Part shown: piece by piece, positions 6,631-8,686 of the stretch
Layout of the letters: each line of letters begins with the position of its first letter
How positions within the stretch are numbered: position 1 is the first letter of the stretch
From: Eubacterium sp.
GTDB lineage: Bacteria > Bacillota_A > Clostridia > Peptostreptococcales > Anaerovoracaceae
NCBI GenBank assembly: GCA_021769545.1
Contig: JAETSS010000046.1
Location: forward strand, 1 to 8,686
DNA length: 8,686 nt
Direction of reading: 5' to 3'
Position numbers and translations under genes: made by a program
The notes under the pieces: generated by a model
Told to the model about the DNA's origin: nothing
Seen by the model: only the letters and a program-made list of their open reading frames with translations
Databases searched by the model: none

Positions 6631-7623
6631 TCAAAGCCTTACGGAGATCTCTCCGGTGGAAAGTGTCTCTCTGCTGCCGTCGGAGTAAAGCACCACTAGT
6701 CCTCCGTCGTCGTCTATGGAAAGGGCACGAGCCGGGATTCCTGCAGGACCGTCCGGGCCGCCTGAAGGATATCCGCCCTTGTAGACTTTTATGGTCTTTC
6801 CCAAGACCATGCTCTTTTCTTTATATGAAGGGATAAACGTTCGATCCTCGATGGTCTCTGCGAAATGCAGCGTTCTGCTTATGATCTCGGCCGCCTGAGC
6901 GGATCTGGAATAATCACCTTCCACGGCACCGACTGTATCAAGCAGCTCTTTTGGAAAGCCTTCCACTGTCGTGTTGACTCCGATGCCGATGACGAGAGAT
7001 TCGATCCTGCCTGTTTCGAAGTCGGTGATGCCTTCCGTCAGTATGCCGCAGATCTTCTTGCCGTCAAGGTACACATCGTTGACCCACTTTATCTGTGCAT
7101 TTTTGCCGCATACGGCTTCGACGGCCTCGGCTACGGCAACAGCCGCTGCGGAGGTCACCAGCACCGACTGGCTCAGATCGAAGGTAGGCTTAACGATGAC
7201 GCTGAGGTATATGCCGCTCTTGGGGGAGAAAAAGCTCCTTCCCAGTCTGCCGCGGCCTCCCGTCTGCTGCAGAGCCATGACTATGGTTCCGTGCTCCGCA
7301 TTTTCCAGCGCGATGCGTTTTGCCTGGGAGTTGGTGGAATCAAGGGTGTCGTATATGAATATTTTATTGCTTCTGTACTGAGGCGGCAGCAATGCTCTAA
7401 GGCTGTCCTCGGTGATGCTGCTGTCGCTTTGGACCAGCATGTATCCGCGGTTGGTCACGGCTTTTATGACGTAGCCTTCTTCCCGCAGCGTTTTGATGGC
7501 CTTCCATACGGCGGTGCGGGATATGTCCAGGCTGTTTGACAGCTCCTCTCCCGAGAGGAAGCCGCCGGCGTTTTCCTTCAATGCTTTTAAAACAGAAGCC
7601 TTTGTTGACGTTTTTGTTGACAT
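6631..7623 (-). CDS. birA: Bifunctional biotin-[acetyl-CoA-carboxylase] ligase / biotin operon repressor BirA
   Basis: Activates biotin with ATP to biotinyl-AMP and transfers it to the lysine of biotin carrier proteins. The holo-repressor form binds biotin-gene operators. From the ATG at 7623 it has 330 residues. An N-terminal winged helix (about 8-65: LSGEELSNSLDISRTAVWKAI, then the wing TNRGYML) makes it the DNA-binding class. The catalytic domain has DSTN (95-98), the biotinyl-AMP loop GRGRLGR (123-129) and KWVND (179-183), where K179 matches the biotin-contacting lysine K183 of E. coli BirA. GILTEG (193-198) and GIGVN (213-217) follow. The C-terminal SH3-like domain (about 272-330) contains a Gly/Pro-rich loop at 283-297. 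An in-frame ATG at 7641 adds six residues, but the ribosome binding site AAAGGAG (7636-7630) lies inside that extension, 6 bases before the ATG at 7623. The gene is divergent from bioY-bioB, its likely regulatory target. Confidence 0.96.
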   Translation of the reverse strand: MSTKTSTKASVLKALKENAGGFLSGEELSNSLDISRTAVWKAIKTLREEGYVIKAVTNRGYMLVQSDSSITEDSLRALLPPQYRSNKIFIYDTLDSTNSQAKRIALENAEHGTIVMALQQTGGRGRLGRSFFSPKSGIYLSVIVKPTFDLSQSVLVTSAAAVAVAEAVEAVCGKNAQIKWVNDVYLDGKKICGILTEGITDFETGRIESLVIGIGVNTTVEGFPKELLDTVGAVEGDYSRSAQAAEIISRTLHFAETIEDRTFIPSYKEKSMVLGKTIKVYKGGYPSGGPDGPAGIPARALSIDDDGGLVVLYSDGSRETLSTGEISVRL

Positions 7624-7656
7624 GAGTCTCTCCTTTAACATCTTTTAACAATAAAA

Positions 7657-7685
7657 ATTTTACTCTCGGGGAAAAGAGTTGTCAA
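7657..7685 (-). promoter_or_regulatory. birA promoter
   Basis: On the minus strand a perfect TTGACA (7685-7680) is followed after 17 bp by TAAAAT (7662-7657), 5 of 6 to the -10 consensus. The predicted start is near 7650, about 27 bases before the birA ATG at 7623. The -35 box sits in a GTTGACAA element that also occurs twice near the bioY promoter. Confidence 0.75.
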
Positions 7686-7755
7686 CGGTTTTGCGGAGGT
7701 GGGAGGGGAGAGTGTTTTATGAACTGGGTTGACAATAGATAATAAAGGTTGACAA
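7679..7755. promoter_or_regulatory. Three GTTGACAA elements, candidate BirA control region
   Basis: TTGTCAAC (7679-7686) is an inverted copy of GTTGACAA at 7728-7735 and 7748-7755. The two direct copies are 9 of 9 identical as GGTTGACAA (7727-7735, 7747-7755) and lie exactly 20 bp apart. GGTTGACAA fits the BirA half-site GGTTNACAA known from other bacteria. Two copies also serve as the -35 boxes of birA and bioY. The middle copy has no good -10 at the right distance, so it is unlikely to be a promoter. The classical BirA operator needs opposed half-sites about 14-16 bp apart, which is not seen. The operator assignment is therefore inference. Confidence 0.5.
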
Positions 7756-7777
7756 ATGGTGCGGCAGGCAATACAAT
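7749..7777 (+). promoter_or_regulatory. bioY-bioB promoter
   Basis: A perfect TTGACA (7749-7754), a 17-bp spacer and TACAAT (7772-7777, 5 of 6 to consensus). Transcription should start near 7784, about 48 bases before the bioY ATG. Its -35 overlaps a GGTTGACAA element, so a protein bound there would block initiation. Confidence 0.8.
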
Positions 7778-7831
7778 TAGTCTGTTGAAAAATCACTCTG
7801 ACGGACAGAGACGGAGGAAAGGACAGACGCG

Positions 7832-8407
7832 ATGGAACGGAAGATAACTACGAGGGATATGATCATGTGCGGATTGTTTACGGCGCTTATCGCTGTAGGG
7901 GCGTTCATCAGGGTGCCTGTGCCGGTGGTGCCATTCACGCTGCAGTTTATGTTTACCATGCTGGCGGGGCTTCTGCTGGGCGGCAGGCTGGGGGCCGTAA
8001 GCGTGGGGATATATGCGGTGCTGGGCCTTATCGGGCTGCCCATATTCGCAGAAGGCGGCGGGATATGGTATGTATTCAAGCCCAGCTTCGGATATATCAT
8101 AGGCTTTATGATCGCTTCCTATGTGACGGGAAAAATGGTGGAAAGGCTTGGGGAACTGAGAATGCCTGCGCTGCTGGCGGCTGATTTCACGGGGCTTCTG
8201 ATCGTATACGGCGTGGGAATGATATATTACTATGTGATCTGCAATTACGTGATAAACACGCCTATCGGTTTCTGGCCGCTGTTTCTGTATTGCTTCCTGC
8301 TGGCTGTACCCGGCGACATAGCCCTGTGCTTTCTGGCAGCCTTTCTCGCAAAGCGCATAAAGCCGGTGCTTGACAGGATGCGGATACGGCAGGCGTATAA
8401 ACGGTGA
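7832..8407 (+). CDS. bioY: Biotin ECF transporter substrate-binding component BioY
   Basis: Membrane protein that captures biotin. Alone or with the shared energy-coupling module (EcfA/EcfA'/EcfT, not in this window) it carries biotin into the cell. The 191 residues are strongly hydrophobic with about six membrane segments, roughly at 10-28, 36-50, 54-72, 86-102, 115-140 and 147-173. BioY marks are VPFTLQ (33-38), GRLGAVSVGIYAVLGLIGLPIF (from 51; a 22-residue block), the Gly-rich loop at 74-77, KPSFGYIIGF (83-92) and PGD (160-162). The C-terminus is basic and should be cytoplasmic. The ATG at 7832 is preceded by AAAGGA 8 bases upstream. The next gene, bioB, starts 22 bases after the stop, so the two form an operon that combines uptake and synthesis of biotin. 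Confidence 0.95.
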   Translation: MERKITTRDMIMCGLFTALIAVGAFIRVPVPVVPFTLQFMFTMLAGLLLGGRLGAVSVGIYAVLGLIGLPIFAEGGGIWYVFKPSFGYIIGFMIASYVTGKMVERLGELRMPALLAADFTGLLIVYGVGMIYYYVICNYVINTPIGFWPLFLYCFLLAVPGDIALCFLAAFLAKRIKPVLDRMRIRQAYKR

Positions 8408-8429
8408 ATATGATAAGAGGTAATGAAAA

Positions 8430-8686
8430 ATGAGCGTAACGGAAACTTTAAAGGAAAAGGTCCTATCGGGAGGAACGATAACCCGCGATGAGGCCATCGC
8501 ACTTTGGAAAGAGCCAATAGAAGCCCTTGGAAAGGCGGCAGATGAGATAAGAAGAAAATTCTGCGGAGACAGCTTCGACATGTGTACCATAATAAACGGC
8601 AAAAGCGGACGCTGCCCCGAGGACTGCAAATACTGCGCCCAGAGCGCCCATTACGGTATCGGGAGCACGGAGAGCTACGGTCTGCT
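8430..8686 (+). CDS. bioB: Biotin synthase BioB, N-terminal part (cut by window end)
   Basis: Radical-SAM enzyme that inserts sulfur into dethiobiotin to make biotin, the last step of the pathway. The 85 complete codons read MSVTETLKEKVLSGG, then helical sequence, then MCTIINGKSGRCPEDC. The radical-SAM cluster motif CxxxCxxC is C62, C66 and C69, followed by AQSAHY, which is diagnostic of BioB. The rest of the protein, including the second Fe-S cluster ligands, lies outside the window. The ribosome binding site AGAGG (8416-8420) is 9 bases before the ATG. An overlapping ATG at 8424 is in another frame and gives no BioB sequence. The gene is cotranscribed with bioY and is likely controlled by BirA. 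A bioB implies synthesis from dethiobiotin, though the earlier genes are not visible. Confidence 0.96.
   Translation, partial: MSVTETLKEKVLSGGTITRDEAIALWKEPIEALGKAADEIRRKFCGDSFDMCTIINGKSGRCPEDCKYCAQSAHYGIGSTESYGL

Noticed and set aside
7624..7641. Six extra N-terminal residues of BirA from an upstream ATG
   Set aside because: The strong AAAGGAG ribosome binding site would fall inside the extension; it is correctly spaced for the ATG at 7623.
7778..7831. Riboswitch in the bioY leader
   Set aside because: The leader is only about 48 bases, shows no strong structured element, and biotin genes in this group are controlled by BirA-type repressors.
7793..8629. A 278-codon open frame on the minus strand across bioY and the start of bioB
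   Set aside because: Antisense to two clearly recognised genes, with low-complexity His/Gln/Arg-rich translation and no family resemblance.

Overview
The window looks like a chromosomal piece from an anaerobic member of the Firmicutes, probably class Clostridia. The evidence is a trimeric [FeFe]-hydrogenase operon, a clostridial-style BirA with a DNA-binding domain, strong AGGAGG-type ribosome binding sites, consensus sigma-A promoters, and frequent AGA/AGG/ATA codons. No genus can be named from the sequence alone.

Region 1 (1-2292, plus strand, visibly more AT-rich than the rest) is an accessory stretch. It holds the decayed remnant of one AAA+ ATPase (DUF234 type). Next come four 23-bp tandem repeats that run into a short inverted repeat over the ribosome binding site of a second, intact ATPase (AAA_14/DUF4143 type). 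These ATPases are common in anaerobes and have no settled function. The repeat array in front of an intact copy is the least explained item in the window. Two hairpin terminators (2204-2292) separate this region from the convergent hydrogenase operon.

Region 2 (2293-6471, minus strand) is the operon hydC-hydB-hydA, with a good promoter at 6471-6443 and tight gene junctions. It encodes the three subunits of a cytoplasmic NADH-linked [FeFe] hydrogenase. HydC carries a [2Fe-2S] thioredoxin-like domain. HydB is the FMN/NADH flavoprotein with several Fe-S clusters. HydA is the catalytic H-cluster subunit with a chain of Fe-S clusters. Together they move electrons between NADH (perhaps also ferredoxin) and protons/H2 during fermentation. 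The AT-rich region upstream of the promoter contains a cluster of GCAAAA/TTTTGC motifs.

Region 3 (6597-8686) is a biotin locus. birA (minus) faces away from bioY-bioB (plus). BirA should charge biotin-dependent enzymes and, through its N-terminal winged helix, repress biotin genes. BioY is the substrate-binding membrane component of a biotin ECF transporter. BioB, cut by the window end, is the radical-SAM biotin synthase. The divergent intergenic region has two near-consensus promoters and three copies of GTTGACAA that may form the BirA control site, though not in the classical inverted arrangement.

No clearly new biological system is visible. The items most worth following are the 23-bp repeat array before the DUF4143 ATPase, the unusual biotin operator geometry, and the HydA active-site variants.
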